A DNA stretch of 64,000 bases, taken from Bagarius yarrelli (Eukaryota > Chordata > Actinopteri > Siluriformes > Sisoridae). This document shows positions 1-11,299 of this stretch, in pieces; the first letter of the stretch is position 1, and each line of letters opens with the position of its first letter. The notes beneath the pieces were generated by a model that saw only the letters and a program-made list of their open reading frames with translations, was not told the origin of the DNA and did no database searches. The stretch lies in assembly GCA_005784505.1 (NCBI GenBank), contig VCAZ01000012.1:3787011-3851010 (forward strand), given 5' to 3'. Both the position numbers and the translations under genes were made by a program.

Positions 1-159
1 AATAGACAAAAAAAACACGAAAAATGGATGTACGCCATACACAACGTTGGCGTGGAGGAACGCACATTTTTATGTTGACTTTACTGTTAGAAAATACAAA
101 CGTGATCATGAAAGCTGGCGTATGCAAAGTTTTTGCATACATGCAGCATTGATACATGA

Positions 160-1265
160 GGCCACAGGACCCTAACGTGCTTCTTCTTGAGCCACTTTTT
201 CGTTGCCTTGGCTGAGTTTTTGGTCATTGCCATACTGGAATACACATCCATGACCCATTTTAATGCCCTGGATGAGGGAAGGGGGTTCTCACCTAAGATT
301 GTTAGTATATGGCCCCGTTCTTCGTCCCTTTGGTCCAGTGAAGTTGTCCTATCCCCTTAACTGCAAAACACCCCAAAGCATAATGTTTGTTGTTGGGGTC
401 ATAGGCAGCATTCCTCCTCCTCCTCTCCTCCTGTGAGTTTAGTTAAATCCAAAGAGCTCGATTTTGGCCTCATTTTGATTTTGGTCTTTTGAATCATTCA
501 GATGTTCCCTTTGGAAACTTCAGATGGGCCTGTACATGGGCAGGGGGACCTTGTGGACACTGCAGAATTTCAGTCCTTTACGGTATCGTGTTTGATTGTT
601 TTCTTGATGACTATGTTTCCAGCTGCCTTGTAATCATTGACAAGATACTCCTATGTAGTTCTGGGTTGATCCCTCACAGTTCTAATGATCACTGAAACTC
701 CATAAGATGAGATTTTCCATGGTTCCCAGACTGAGGGAGACTGAGGTTCCCAGACTGAGGGAGACTTATTTGTGTTTCTTTCATTTGTAAATAATCACAC
801 CAACATCTTCTTACCAAGCTGCTTGGCGATGGTCTTGTAGCTCATTTTAACCTTGTGTAGGCCTACAATCTTGTCCCTGGCATCCTTGGAAAGCTCTTTC
901 GTCTTGGCCATGGTGGAGAGTTTGGAATTTGATTATTCGTTGGCTGTTGTGGACAGTTGTCTGTTCTACAGGTAACAAGCTGAAATAAGGGGCACTCCCT
1001 TTAAGAGAGTCCCTTTAGGAGTGCTTCTAATCAACAGCTTCTTACCTTTTAAAAAAAAACATGTGGGAGCCAGAAATAACTTTGCTGATTGATAGGGGAT
1101 CCAATACTTTCACTTATTAAAATGGAAATTATTTTTTATAACTTTTTTAAAAATGTGTTTTTCTGTATGTTTTTATTGTAATTCTGTCTCTCACTGTTAG
1201 AATTAACCTACCATTAAAATAATAGATTGGTCATTTCTTTGTTAGCAGGATGGAAAATAAGTCCA
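160..1265 (-). mobile_element. Tc1-like DNA transposon remnant
   Basis: Reading the minus strand from an ATG at 911, the first ~35 codons resemble the N-terminal helix-turn-helix of fish Tc1-like transposases (starts MAKTKELSKDARDKIVGLHK, then SYKTIAKQLGKK). Further down the same strand, near 165-230, a segment reading KNSAKATKKWLKKKHVRVL followed by WP resembles the transposase DDE region. The frame is broken between these parts, and a 24-bp tandem duplication sits at 721-766. The stretch at 1090-1260 resembles the terminal non-coding part of this family (a 'ggatccaatacttt' motif). It is a dead copy; no clean terminal inverted repeat pair was found. Confidence 0.8.
721..766. repeat. 24-bp tandem duplication
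   Basis: The 24-base unit beginning ggttcccagactgagggaga occurs twice in direct succession (721-744 and 745-766, the second copy lacking two bases). It lies inside the Tc1-like remnant and probably arose by slippage after insertion. Confidence 0.9.
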
Positions 1266-1744
1266 TCATGGTACAGTATGTCTAAAAGTCTAACAAAAAC
1301 AAAAAGCCAAAACTTATTTGGATCTAGTAACATGTGTCCATTTCACACACTGCAAATGTGAGTTTAGAGTCCACATTCTGTCCCATGAGCTTATATCCTG
1401 GCAAGAGCTAGCCGGACATCTGTGCGAGTCTGAGAGTCCATTATATCCCCTGGGAGCAAACGATGGTCTAGTCCTAGACCCCCTTTAGCGCTATGGGAGA
1501 TTTAAGACAGGGATGAAAAGAGCCAGGACCACTCAGCGGTCACCCCCTTTTTGATTCATCCTTCTGGGAAAGAACACAGCAAGGCAAAAAAAGCCTAAAC
1601 AAAATTTCTGTGTACTCAAAGTAGCATTCAAAGCACATGATTGCTCTGATTAGTCAAATTTCATTCCGCAGACTTGTCTCTTTTAAACACCCCCCCCCCC
1701 CAAAATAAGAGGACATTTCTTTCATCTAACCATAAACAAACCAT
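1266..1744. other. Intergenic, no gene seen
   Basis: There is no convincing coding signal or known repeat here. It contains a run of about 11 cytosines near 1690-1700, just upstream of the LINE fragment. Confidence 0.6.
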
Positions 1745-2030
1745 AAACTGTCTACGAAGGCCACTCAGTTGCTTGTGCAGTCCCTTGTAATTTGTAAACT
1801 AGACTACTGCATCTCACGCCTGGCAGTTCTACCTCTGACTACAATTCGTCCTCTGCAGATGATTCAGAATGCAGCTGCACGAATTGTTTTCAATCTCTTA
1901 AAATTACCCATACCACCCTCTGCTGCGTGTCGTCCAATAGCTTATATTAGCTGCATGTATCAGATTCAAAAACTTATGCTTGCCTACAAAGCCAAAACAG
2001 ACCAGCACCCTCTTATCTTAATGAAATGAA
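1745..2030 (+). mobile_element. LINE reverse transcriptase 3' fragment (L2/CR1-like)
   Basis: An 86-codon open frame (1769-2029) carries the pattern typical of the distal reverse-transcriptase region of fish L2/CR1-type LINEs: LDYCISRLAVLP, then PLQMIQNAAARIVFNL, and further on LMLAYKAK. The families usually read SRLDYCNSLLAGLP...LQ.IQNAAARLV, so identity is clear from motif order. The upstream catalytic part (FADD box) is absent, so this is a 5'-truncated, inactive copy. The exact LINE clade is uncertain. Confidence 0.8.
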
Positions 2031-3358
2031 CACGATAAAGCCAAATGTTTATTTTTTTTAATTCTTTGGAATAATTTTAACAGTTAAAATTTTATTGCAG
2101 CAATTGTATGCATACTTGTAATTTTTTTCTAACTTTTTATCTGTGGAGATAACTGAATGTCTTTTAATATAGAAGTAAATGCTGTGCCTATAGAACTCAT
2201 TCGCAAACAGGTTTAGAGTGGATTTGGGGTCTACCCCAGGATGAGGCATGGATTTACCCTGGATTAAAAGCCAGTCCATGGCAGAACACCATGTAACAAC
2301 ATGTATTTATTCACACCAAGAGCAATGGATCTCAAACTCTGACAGCATGCTGAGCTCAGAATTAAACTTACAATCAAATGAAACGGGAAAAGCGTGAAAG
2401 TGGAGACATGGAAAATGGTCTTTTTTTGCATACTAAAATGAGCGGATTACTGGAATTTTGACCATGTATTTAGTTTTTGCAAAAAGAAAATTAAAGCTTT
2501 AAAACTTTGGCTTGGCTTGCCTCATAAGCACTGCACTCTAAAAACATTGTGAAGTGCTTCCAGTGAGTGATTTACAGGACAGTTATATCCTGTAAACGAA
2601 ACAGCAAAAATGTCCCAATGTGTACTTAATGAATAATACATTTTACACTATTGCCAACATTTAACTAGTAAAGATCTTTAAGATGCTGGGAATTAACTGG
2701 TGCAGAATAGCATTGTTGTGCTCCACCCCTGGACCTATACCAGAGTTTATCTGGCACACAAAATCTTACTAGAGGAAACATTTCATCACTACAATATGCA
2801 TAATATAATTGCTAACAATTATATTATAACGCAATAACGTTCATTCGACAAAAGCTTCAGAATTTGACTGTAGATTTTCAAAACACCTGTTATAATCGTA
2901 ACAGAGTTCCCCAGTTGCTCTTATATAAAATTGACTCAAGTCAGTCTGTCCTCATGTCCACTGATGTCACAGAACTTTACAAAAAGGCCTAAACACCACA
3001 CAATTACAGAGCCTGCAGAGCTTGAAGAAGTCGCTATTGAAATTCAATGCCGGCCTGTCAGCTCCCTGAGGGAGGGAGAGAGGAAGTGAAGGAGAGAGGG
3101 AGAGGCTAAAGGGGAAGGATTTTGTCAGGACTTCATAAACATGTATGTAGAGTGGAATCTTAGTGCCAGCATTCAGGCTGCCGAAAACTTTCCAGAGACG
3201 GCTAGAGGCAGGAGGTGAGAGAGAACAGAGCTCACAGGCCCAGAGTTTACAGGAAGGCCAGCCAAGCAGCAACGATCCAGCACAAGAAGCAGGCTAGAGA
3301 AAAGCAGAGAGGATAAAACAAGGCAGTGTGCATTTGACAATTAAAATCAAACACCTAC
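2031..3358. other. Intergenic, nothing recognised
   Basis: AT-rich sequence without a supported gene. The reading frames here are short and low complexity. A purine-rich patch lies at 3065-3110. Confidence 0.55.
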
Positions 3359-3600
3359 TGTCTAAATTATGTAAGATTGGGTTAGGGTTAGGGTTAGGAA
3401 CCCAAATTGCATATTTCCCCACTATATAGTAGGCGAACAAATCTTGATATGTGAATTACAGTATGCAAAAAGTTCCCGGATTCCCACTACTCCTGCCTGG
3501 ATTTTGAAGTATGCATACGATAGACACTATACTATCCCATGAGGCGTAGACAGAGACTTGGAAGTGGAGGAAAGCACCGAAGTGGCACTTTTTAAGTGCT
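3359..3600. repeat. Degenerate interspersed repeat with short telomere-like run
   Basis: A run of about 3.3 TTAGGG-type units lies at 3379-3398. It is followed by 'cactatatagtagg' and 'gtatgcatacgatag' motifs of the type seen in fish non-autonomous DNA elements that carry short GGGTTA runs. The run is far too short to be a telomeric relic on its own. The family name is unknown. Confidence 0.45.
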
Positions 3601-3670
3601 TTAAGTAGCTTGAAGTGTTTAAAAAAACATCGTTCATTGTAGTAAATTGCACTTGTTTAACATCCCTTAA

Positions 3671-3867
3671 GTTTACATTTACATTTACAGCATTTTGGCA
3701 GATGCCCTTATCCAGAGCGACTTACATTTATCTCATTTATACAACTGAGCAAATGGGGGTTAGGAGCCTTGCCCAGGGGCCCAACAGTCGTGGCTTGGTG
3801 GAGCTGGGAATCAAACCCACATTTTTTGGGTTGGTCGTTCAACACCTTAACCATGAGCCACCACCCA
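3671..3867 (-). repeat. tRNA-derived SINE copy 1
   Basis: Read on the minus strand, this is the common fish SINE layout: a tRNA-like head with an A-box-like 'tggctcatggttaagg' and a B-box-like 'ggtttgattccc', then a body with 'gggcccctgggcaaggc', 'ataaatgtaagtcgctctgg' and 'gcatctgccaaa', and a 'tgtaaatg' repeat tail. At least five related copies occur in the window, in both orientations. Confidence 0.8.
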
Positions 3868-5699
3868 AGTTAAACATTATCCAACTTTAAATTTCATCAA
3901 TTATCTAGGACTAGCTTACCAGTGTTCCCTATTTCTACTACCCCATTATCTGCTCCATCGGATCTGCGCTTCTGTCCATCACTTCCTTGGCCCTCGTCAC
4001 CATTTCTTATTCTCCAGTGAACAAGCTCCGGATCTGGTTATCTCTCCCAGACTCAGTTCTCTTTCTCTCAGTTTCCGTCTTCAAGCTTCTGTACCTTTTC
4101 TAAATAAACACGACCTGATGGGTCTCAATCTGACTCCTCTGTCTACAGTCTGGATGGAGTCTAGGTGTCTATTCTTCTGGTCTCTCTGCTTTCTTCCTAA
4201 ATTCCCCAAAACATGCCTGAAGATATCATTAGATATGAAATATTGTGTACATCAAGGTTTTACCCCTGCCCCATGTGTTTCTGGGTTTGGTTCCAGCTCC
4301 ACTACAACCCTGCAGTCGCAGTGCTTCTTGCAGTGCTCAAGAAAAGATTGATAGATTTTAGTTTTCACAGAAAATAGTCTAAAAAGTTTCTAAAAAAGTT
4401 GCCAGAGTTTATTTTATGTCAAGAAATACATAAAATATACACATTTAATATAATTAATAAAAATAATCTTCATGTCAATATTTTTAAACCATTAAACAAA
4501 AAAAAATATATATATGGTTTAATATTTCTATTTTCTTCTACAGTATAGTTAATTCTCTGTCCGTGCTTCCCCCAAAGTTGTGAGGCACATTTCTGAGGAT
4601 GATCGCTTGATGGCTGTTTCTTTGGTCCCAGCAGGTATGTTGGCACACTGACATTTGCTTTAGGCCCTGGCTCCTTCTTCATCCAGCCTCTACTTACAGT
4701 CATTCACAGTAAGTGTAAGGTACTGCCTGGAGGATATATTTCTGGTGTGAAATATTGATGGGAGTGTGTGCGTGCATGAGTGCATGTGATAAGGACGAGG
4801 TGAGTGAGAGGTCTTCTTGCCGCCAAAGACTTGGAAGTCATCCAAGGTAAGAGTATCAGCATGCTTCCACTCTCCAGTTCATTCTGCTGGTATAAGTTGA
4901 TTCTGCATGCAGTGAAAATAAGATTTTTTTCATCCATCTGGGTGTTCCTCAGAGCACAGAACTGTTTCATGAACAGTAGGAGAGCAATGTTATTCTAAAC
5001 AAGACATTTGTACAACATTACTGACATGCTAAAGTGTACCTGATATATGACGTTATACTGGATCAATAACCAAAGCTTATCACAGTATTGAAACACTGCA
5101 CCACTTAAAATTGGTAGTTTCTTTATTAAAAATACAATTAACCACCGTTACATGGTGGTAGAGACGCCATCATTTTTAAAATTTTTGACTTTCTTTTCCT
5201 TCCCTCAATAAATAACGCAGACCATAACCAGTTTATAAAAATACGGCACTTCATTAATGAATTTGCTATACACTAAACAGGCAAGCAAAATGTTTTTTTT
5301 TTAAACCACAGAATCTTTTTTTTTTTTTAACATTAACATATTGCTTTTTGGATTTTTAATGTCCTATATAAATATGGTCCCAAAGTACTCAGGAGAGTGA
5401 AAAGCACAATAACAAACGGAATGTGTCGTGATTTCAAAACGCGATGGTTGCCAAATGTTGATCAATTTTACAGAGTCTGATTTGCTTAAACCTCTGTAAC
5501 TCATGAATCGGTTACAATGATTAATTCAAAACATATACAGGATAAGATTCTGAGCTCACAATCAAAGTTTGTGGTTAAATATAAGAGGTGTGGGTTTCTC
5601 AGAAACTGTAAAGCCCAATCAAGCTGCATTTCGGTGCTAAAATTGGCGAAAACTCTTGTTGATATCTGTGAAGGGTTAAAACACTCCTACTTAAATGTT
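3868..5699. other. Intergenic, no supported gene
   Basis: Mostly AT-rich single-copy-looking DNA with homopolymer T/A runs near 5290-5330. The short reading frames lack recognisable protein motifs, so none is called. Confidence 0.5.
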
Positions 5700-5960
5700 A
5701 TGATCAATTTAATTTAGTCACTTTAGGCAATTTAATCACATATCAGGGGCACCACTAGCCATTTAAAAGAATATTAGGTTGAATACCCCCTACCACAACC
5801 ATTCTGCACTGTTTCTACTAACAAAGCATCTCTGGGTCACCCCCAAAGTAACAGGGCCAATGGTTGTGGTAGGAGGTCCAACCTAACACTCTTTCAAATG
5901 GCTAGTGGTGCCCCTAATATGTGATTAAAATGACTTAAGTGACTAAATTAAATTGATCAT
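5700..5960. mobile_element. Foldback MITE with ~100-bp inverted arms
   Basis: The left arm (5700 to about 5805, beginning atgatcaatttaatttagtc) is the imperfect reverse complement of the right arm (about 5862-5960, ending aattgatcat). Internal matches include 'ggggcaccactagccatttaaa' against 'tttcaaatggctagtggtgccc', and 'cctaccacaaccat' against 'atggttgtggtagg'. A spacer of about 55 bp separates the arms. This is the structure of a non-autonomous DNA transposon with very long inverted repeats; no ORF lies inside. Transcripts across it would fold into a hairpin. Confidence 0.85.
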
Positions 5961-8343
5961 GAAATTTGAGTCTAATCAAACCCAGTGTACTGTTTTCTTT
6001 TTTTCCAATCTATAAGCTTTGCATGACTAATTGTAAAACTGATCGTTTTAAATAATACAAGTCAACACATTCTATGCCAGGCCAGATGCTTAGACTTCAG
6101 AGGTTCTCTGAAGATGCTAGTTTTACCCTGGAAGCAAAGAAATTGATAATTGGAATGGGTGTTTTATTAGGCTTTATGTTAACCTCTGAGACCTAGTAAC
6201 AAATCCATATTTGTGGAAGGAGGGAGAAAAACAATAATATATTCAGTAAATAGGTCTCGGCTCACTGCATGGAATACATTTAATTATTTTATTGGTAACA
6301 TTAAGACAACAAAGCATTTGCAAAGCACCAATAACGACAACTACAAACATTGTACTCATTGGCTTTAAAGAGTAACTGAAGTTATGCAATAGACAAAAGC
6401 AGGAACATTGAAAGGCAAAAAAATTCAGAACGTAAACACAGACACTTCATCGTTGAATACTAATATTTTATTCAGCTGATAGAAAGAAAGCGCAAAAAAA
6501 ACCAAAACAAAACGAGACGTATAATTTGTTAGTCTATGTTTGTCTGATCAGAGCTTTTCCAGCCCATGTCTTTTGATAAGAATGTTGTGATTGGTCAGGG
6601 CATATAAAACATTCTGGGATGAGCAATGACAACCATTAGTGCCCATCATTGTCAAGCCCTGTCAGCACGCTGTCTGCATTCATTTACAGATTGCAATGAA
6701 TGTGCATGTAGAGCATTAAAGTGAAACTATAGTGAACCACGGTTACATCACATTCATTGCATATTAGGGAGAAGAGTTGCGTAAACATAATTATCTTGTT
6801 AATGTGTTTGCATAAAAAGTATCACACAACTCTTTTGACACTAATTCTAAAAGTACGAATAGACACACACGCTTAAGTGATGTTACACGTAAGTTAATCT
6901 AACATCAAAAGTAACGGTTGGTGGAGACTTTCTAGGGACCATGTTCCTTCTCTACCTGGAACAAAGGCTCGCAGTCCTAAAATTTACTCTTCCTGATGAA
7001 CCATTAAATGTCATACCAACAAAAACACGTAGACTTCACTTTATAGGTCAAAACAGAACATTATATGGGCATGTACGTGAACACAGAACACCCACCGACG
7101 TCCCCACCTTTTTCTGTAGTTATGACACAGAAACCTTTTTACAGTTCATATGGGCAACATGTGATACTGCTATGTCTGACACATGCAACTTTCCCATAGG
7201 GAACAAAGTGTAGGGACAGTTTCCTCTTGCAAAGAGAAGCTGCTTTCAAATTATATGATGCACTTGATACCAAAAACCCAAGTTTTAGCTCCTAATTATG
7301 AGGCACACTTCAAAAGCATCTTAAAAGAAAGACCCTGTTACTTGCCGTCACGGCTTATCATTTTTGACTGTTTTAAAATTAGCTCACAATGCCCCAAGAC
7401 AAGGAGTGAACCTAATACACATTGTACAATAGCTTTTACACATACTGCTTAACATTTTAAGCAAATAATGAGTAACTGACTAGTTGTTTTTAACTCTATC
7501 CTGCTCCTGACAAGACAACAGGGTGCTGACCATGTTTCAATGGAGCTCTGTGTTAGCCTCTTGCTAATGCTAACTTTAGCATAGCGCCCAAACAGTGTGG
7601 ATGCCAGGCAGACTACACAAACAACAGCATTTCTGCTTTCAGATCAACATATCCGAAACGAGGGTGATGCTGAGGATGTGGTTGGACTGGGGAGGAGGAT
7701 AAAAAGTCCCACTACTTTAGGTGGACACTATTTTCATAGAGCCCATCAAGAAACACAGACCGGTCCTTTTAGCAGGTGGTAAATTTAGAGGCTAGGTTAG
7801 TAAATTTAGCCTGTGATTAGTGTCTGTAGGGCAGGGCAGGGTCTAACTCTGCCAGAAGTGGCTCATTTGCCAAGTGGGAGCACAGAAAGACCCATGTGTA
7901 CTGTATGTGTGAGCAGGCCACATCGTTCTGAAGTACAAAACCTGAGTGTGAAAGCAGGAGATGGGAGGAATAAGGCACAGGTTGTCATTAAGTTACACCT
8001 TAGACGCCTCCTAATGTTTAACGCACAGAACACAAGTGTAAACGACGTTTTTGTTGAGTGACTGCAGTCACTAAAATTTGTAAAATAAAGAGATATAAAA
8101 ACCTCTGGTAATTTATCATTCCGTTTCCCAAAGACACTTTCAGATGCAAGAAAAACATATCGCTTATGTTTGCTTAGTTTTAAAATGTGGCATTTGTTAA
8201 ACGTTTAGAGAGACATGATGAAAACACCTTTAAACACAGGTAAAGCTCACAAACACAACTTTGGTCGATGATGCTCAAAAACAAAAACACCAAAACAATG
8301 TTTCTTCTATTGTGGCATAGTAATAGGTGTAAGATAACCTGAC
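5961..8343. other. Intergenic, no supported gene
   Basis: Three open frames of 60-90 codons occur (6941-7213, 7183-7452, 7813-8061), but none shows a domain, splice structure or codon pattern that I recognise. A CCAAT-like box (attggtc, near 6592) and a TATA-like box (catataaaac, near 6601) lie close together upstream, which by itself is weak evidence for a promoter. Confidence 0.45.
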
Positions 8344-8351
8344 CTGAGCAG
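8344..8351. repeat. Left 8-bp target-site duplication of hAT element
   Basis: The sequence CTGAGCAG directly precedes the left terminus TAGGGCTG and is repeated exactly at 10496-10503 after the right terminus CAGCCCTA. Eight-bp duplications are diagnostic of hAT transposition. Confidence 0.93.
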
Positions 8352-8477
8352 TAGGGCTGAACAATTAATCGAAATCGAATAGCAATTTCAAACGCTGCGA
8401 TTAGCTAATCGCAAAAGGCTGTGACGTGAATGCGATATAAAAAAGTCCCAGAGCAAACGCATGACCACCCTTTTTGA

Positions 8478-8800
8478 GTGACAGTCATACCAGCGCTAAA
8501 TAGAAAATATAAAATTCCCTTTCAGGCATATTTTAGCCGTGTTGCAATCCCACAGCTTTACACTAAATGTAGGAATAAAGTTGAGGCGGAATATTACGCT
8601 ATAACAACAGACTTGTGGTTTAGCAGGGCGACTGAACCGTGTCTTAGTTTCACTGTGCACTAACTTGGTGCTGACTTCCAGCTAAAGACTTTTCTGTAGA
8701 CCACACGGGACAGAATATTGCGCATGGACTAAGAGAGTGTTTAACCAAGAAGGAGGGGCCGACATGCAAAACTACTGATAGCTACACTACCTACCTTAAT
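8478..8800 (+). pseudogene. hAT transposase fragment
   Basis: An open frame of 61 codons covers the start of the hAT RNase-H-like domain (motif TTDLWxSRATEPxLSFTVH). It ends at a stop just after the histidine. Downstream pieces in other frames continue the family order (DFQLKTF, then HTGQNIAHGL, then TTDS). No BED zinc finger and no C-terminal dimerisation region are visible, and the family is normally about 500-650 residues long, so this is a fragment with at least two frameshifts or stops. Confidence 0.8.
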
Positions 8801-8859
8801 TTAAAAAAGTGCATGTTAACAAAAGAAAGGTAAACATAATTATTTATTTTGGTTTGCAC

Positions 8860-10400
8860 TAGGGCTGGACAATACTTCAATATCAATAAATATTGCAATA
8901 TAACTTTTTTTTAAATAAAAGTGATATGGTTCTTAAACACACATTCGTCACTGCATAACGTTCAAGGCACAGTCATCAGAACACAATTGGCTACTTGCGT
9001 AGTGTAACCCGGCCTTCTCATTTGCCCCACCCACTTTCCCAAGCTCTATTCATCATGGCCACTAAGTGAGCTCTGCTCAGAGTGCGACGCGTTTCACAAA
9101 ACAGCCATTACTCAGATCTCCCATGGTTTTGGGTCGTGCGCACGCGGCCGTCGGTGGCAGATACAGTTGCAAGATTGTAGCTCGCCAAGGGCGTGAAGCC
9201 GTGAATTGTTAATAAAGATAATCTTATTGATGCTGGATTTGTTACTCCTCAACTTTGATATTAAGGGAAAAAAAACCAATGTGTGTGTGTTTACTAAGGC
9301 AAAACACACGCATGCACTGCTTTTTTAGGGAAATGTTATGAAGGTAAAATGACGGCAAAAAGATTAGCATGTGCAGGGTAATATTTCTGAAAGTGTATGT
9401 GACATTGCAACCGTAAAATATATTCTCATAAGCAAAATATATGTTTTATAGAGGTGTAAATTAAGTTTTAGGCTCAAGAAAACAGTTTCGTAAGTGTGTT
9501 TTTGCTTGCAAATTGACGTTCACAGACTTGCAAGGCTTTTGGCCTACCTCCCCACCCTGTTTTTACACCTTTGGCATCTTTTTTGCGCTGAAATGCGGCC
9601 AAAAGCCTTGCAAGTCTGTGAACGTCAATTTGCAAGCAAAAACAGTGGTGTTAAGAACTGCAAAACAGATTCAATCTGAAAAATATGGCTCTGTGTGTAA
9701 AATAAAGCTGTTGCAAAAGGTGCGTTTGCATGGCATAACTTTTACTGAAATAACTTTTACCAGTTTAACGATGGACCGTCATTCTTTGACTCGCGCTTGC
9801 TCTTACTGGAGTTTGTAAGCGTAAGTGGGAAGGCTTGGTTACTACAGTTAAGCCTCGCAGTGGTAAGAGACTTATATTTGTTTTTTATGGTTTATTGATT
9901 ACCACTGGCTGAACTGCAAAAAAACCCTAAGGGCTGGTGTAACATTTATGGAGAAATGTAGATCATAAAGTCCCACTATATGTATATTTGTTACTAACAT
10001 CTACAGTGTTTATATGTGTCACTTGCAAAGTCACGTACACTTTTACAAGTATTATCCTGCACATGCAAAACTTTCTGGCGTAATTTGACTTTTCTAAAAT
10101 GTTTGTCTGTAACACTATTCATATAAATGACATGCTTAGTCTCTGTTTTATGAGAACGGTAGATTCGGCTTTATTTTAGTGCCACTGATTAATGTTAAAA
10201 AAGTTTAAATACAAAAAGCTAAATAAACGAATAAAGGTAAACATTTATTTATTTGCGTTTTGATTTCTAAATTATTATATAGTTTTATAAGAGGTTTCAC
10301 AGACTTGGCAAAATTAATTTTTCAGATGTTTGTATGTACAGACCTCCATTGGCAGTTTTTCTGAGACGTTTTTATATATCGGAATTATTTCGTATCGACG
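8860..10400 (-). mobile_element. Inner hAT-type element nested in the 8352-10495 copy
   Basis: It starts with TAGGGCTGGACAATACTTC, which matches the reverse complement of the right end of the element at 58689-59401. Further shared blocks in inverted order are 9240-9330 with 59190-59280, and 10290-10370 with 58790-58850. The block 9325-9430 also matches 17625-17720. It is therefore a longer relative of those copies, inserted in the opposite orientation. The right boundary is only approximate because the expected terminal GTCCAGC motif is not visible there. Confidence 0.65.
9497..9644. repeat. Perfect 48-bp inverted repeat with 52-bp loop
   Basis: Bases 9497-9544 (beginning tgtttttgcttgcaaattga) are the exact reverse complement of 9597-9644 over all 48 positions, as checked base by base. 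The spacer 9545-9596 is unrelated pyrimidine-rich sequence. The arms sit inside the inner hAT element and contain no ORF motif. The perfection contrasts with the heavily mutated host element. Confidence 0.95.
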
Positions 10401-10495
10401 AAAATTTTAAAAACTACATAAAATATATATATATATAATTAAAATCTGCTAGACTACAAAGAATTAAGAATTTTTCTCTAAATCGCACAGCCCTA

Positions 10496-10503
10496 CTGAG
10501 CAG
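10496..10503. repeat. Right 8-bp target-site duplication of hAT element
   Basis: CTGAGCAG, identical to 8344-8351, immediately follows the right hAT terminus. Confidence 0.93.
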
Positions 10504-10763
10504 TGTTTCATATTAATATAGTAGTAACTCTTATGACATAAAACTGAGAATTGACTTTAGGTCTGATTTTCTTTGCCTTTTTATTTATCCTTTCTAACAA
10601 TTGAATCTAAGGGTGCCTTACACAATGCAGTATATTTTGGGACCCATGTCCAAGGAGTATTTTTTAAATTTTATTTTCTCATCCACACAAGCACAAAAGT
10701 AAAAATCTCTGTCTATCCAGCATGCCAAGCTAACAGGTGGCGAAATAAAACTAACCTTAATCT

Positions 10764-11245
10764 CATGTTGATCTCATCAGAAGCTGGTGCGGACAAGCAA
10801 AAAACGCTGGTTTTGGTGGCTACACAACAAAACTAAACCTGGTGTTTCTGAAAATCTTCACCCTGTCAAGAGTTTTCAAAAATGTTCTTTCAGTGACCCG
10901 ATACTGCTTTTTGTGTGGCCAAACGGCCAAACGCATAGGAAAGGCTACGGTTTTGAAATATCAATGTTCATGTGGATCACACATTGGTGTATTTCGCCTA
11001 CGTGAAGATTATTTGGGCAGTGAGAGTGAGACTGCAGCAATCACACTCAGGTTTGGACCAGAACGACATGTCTATGATCATATGTACGAGTCTGTATGTC
11101 TTATTGTATTGCATGGTATGCAGTGAACTCTGCAGTGAGCAAGCCTGAATTGACCCACCTGCAGGTAGAAAACCAAGTGTATTGTAAGAGTTGTGGGAAA
11201 CAAGTTTTTTGCAGGTGCAAGCTGCTAATGTTGACTGTGTGAGAC
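10764..11245 (+). pseudogene. Unrecognised cysteine-rich, zinc-ribbon-like reading frame
   Basis: I do not recognise this product. From about 10764 one frame stays open to a TGA at 11124-11126, reading through TRYCFLCGQTAKRIGK, then QCSCGSHIGVFRLREDYLG and ITLRFGPERHVYDH. It holds a CxxC pair and a CxC pair about 20 residues apart, the spacing of a zinc ribbon. After the stop, in-frame sequence at about 11143-11240 gives VENQVYCKSCGKQVFCRCK, a second CxxC/CxC set, before another stop. An AATAAA lies at 11288. No clear ATG start is visible, so it may be a terminal exon, a decayed retrocopy or chance. It lies only 1.3 kb downstream of the SOCS5 stop, in the opposite orientation. Codon choice looks coding-like, but function is unknown. 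Confidence 0.35.
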
Positions 11246-11287
11246 AAAATGTTATTTATGAATGCACTTAAATATTTTTGATTAATG

Positions 11288-11293
11288 AATAAA
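11288..11293 (+). terminator. Possible polyadenylation signal AATAAA
   Basis: A canonical AATAAA lies about 45 bases after the last zinc-ribbon-like segment on the same strand. AATAAA is common by chance in AT-rich DNA, so this is only supportive context. Confidence 0.3.
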
Positions 11294-11299
11294 ACAGTT

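Larger units (their letters stand above)
8352..10495 (+). mobile_element. Decayed hAT transposon with intact ends
   Basis: The termini are inverted (TAGGGCTGAACAATT at the left, the reverse complement of AAATCGCACAGCCCTA at the right) and flanked by a perfect 8-bp duplication. The left third holds a broken hAT transposase: 8478-8663 reads through TTDLWFSRATEPCLSFTVH, a well-known hAT motif. After frameshifts, HTGQNIAHGLRECL and TCKTTDS follow near 8700-8780. Stops and frame breaks make it inactive. From 8860 to about 10400 it is interrupted by a second hAT-related element. Confidence 0.88.

Noticed and set aside
3379..3398. TTAGGG units suggesting an interstitial telomere
   Set aside because: Only about three units are present, within a degenerate dispersed repeat; too short to indicate a fusion point.
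6941..7452. Two overlapping frames of about 90 codons
   Set aside because: No homology, splice context or domain is recognisable, and their overlap in different frames fits chance.
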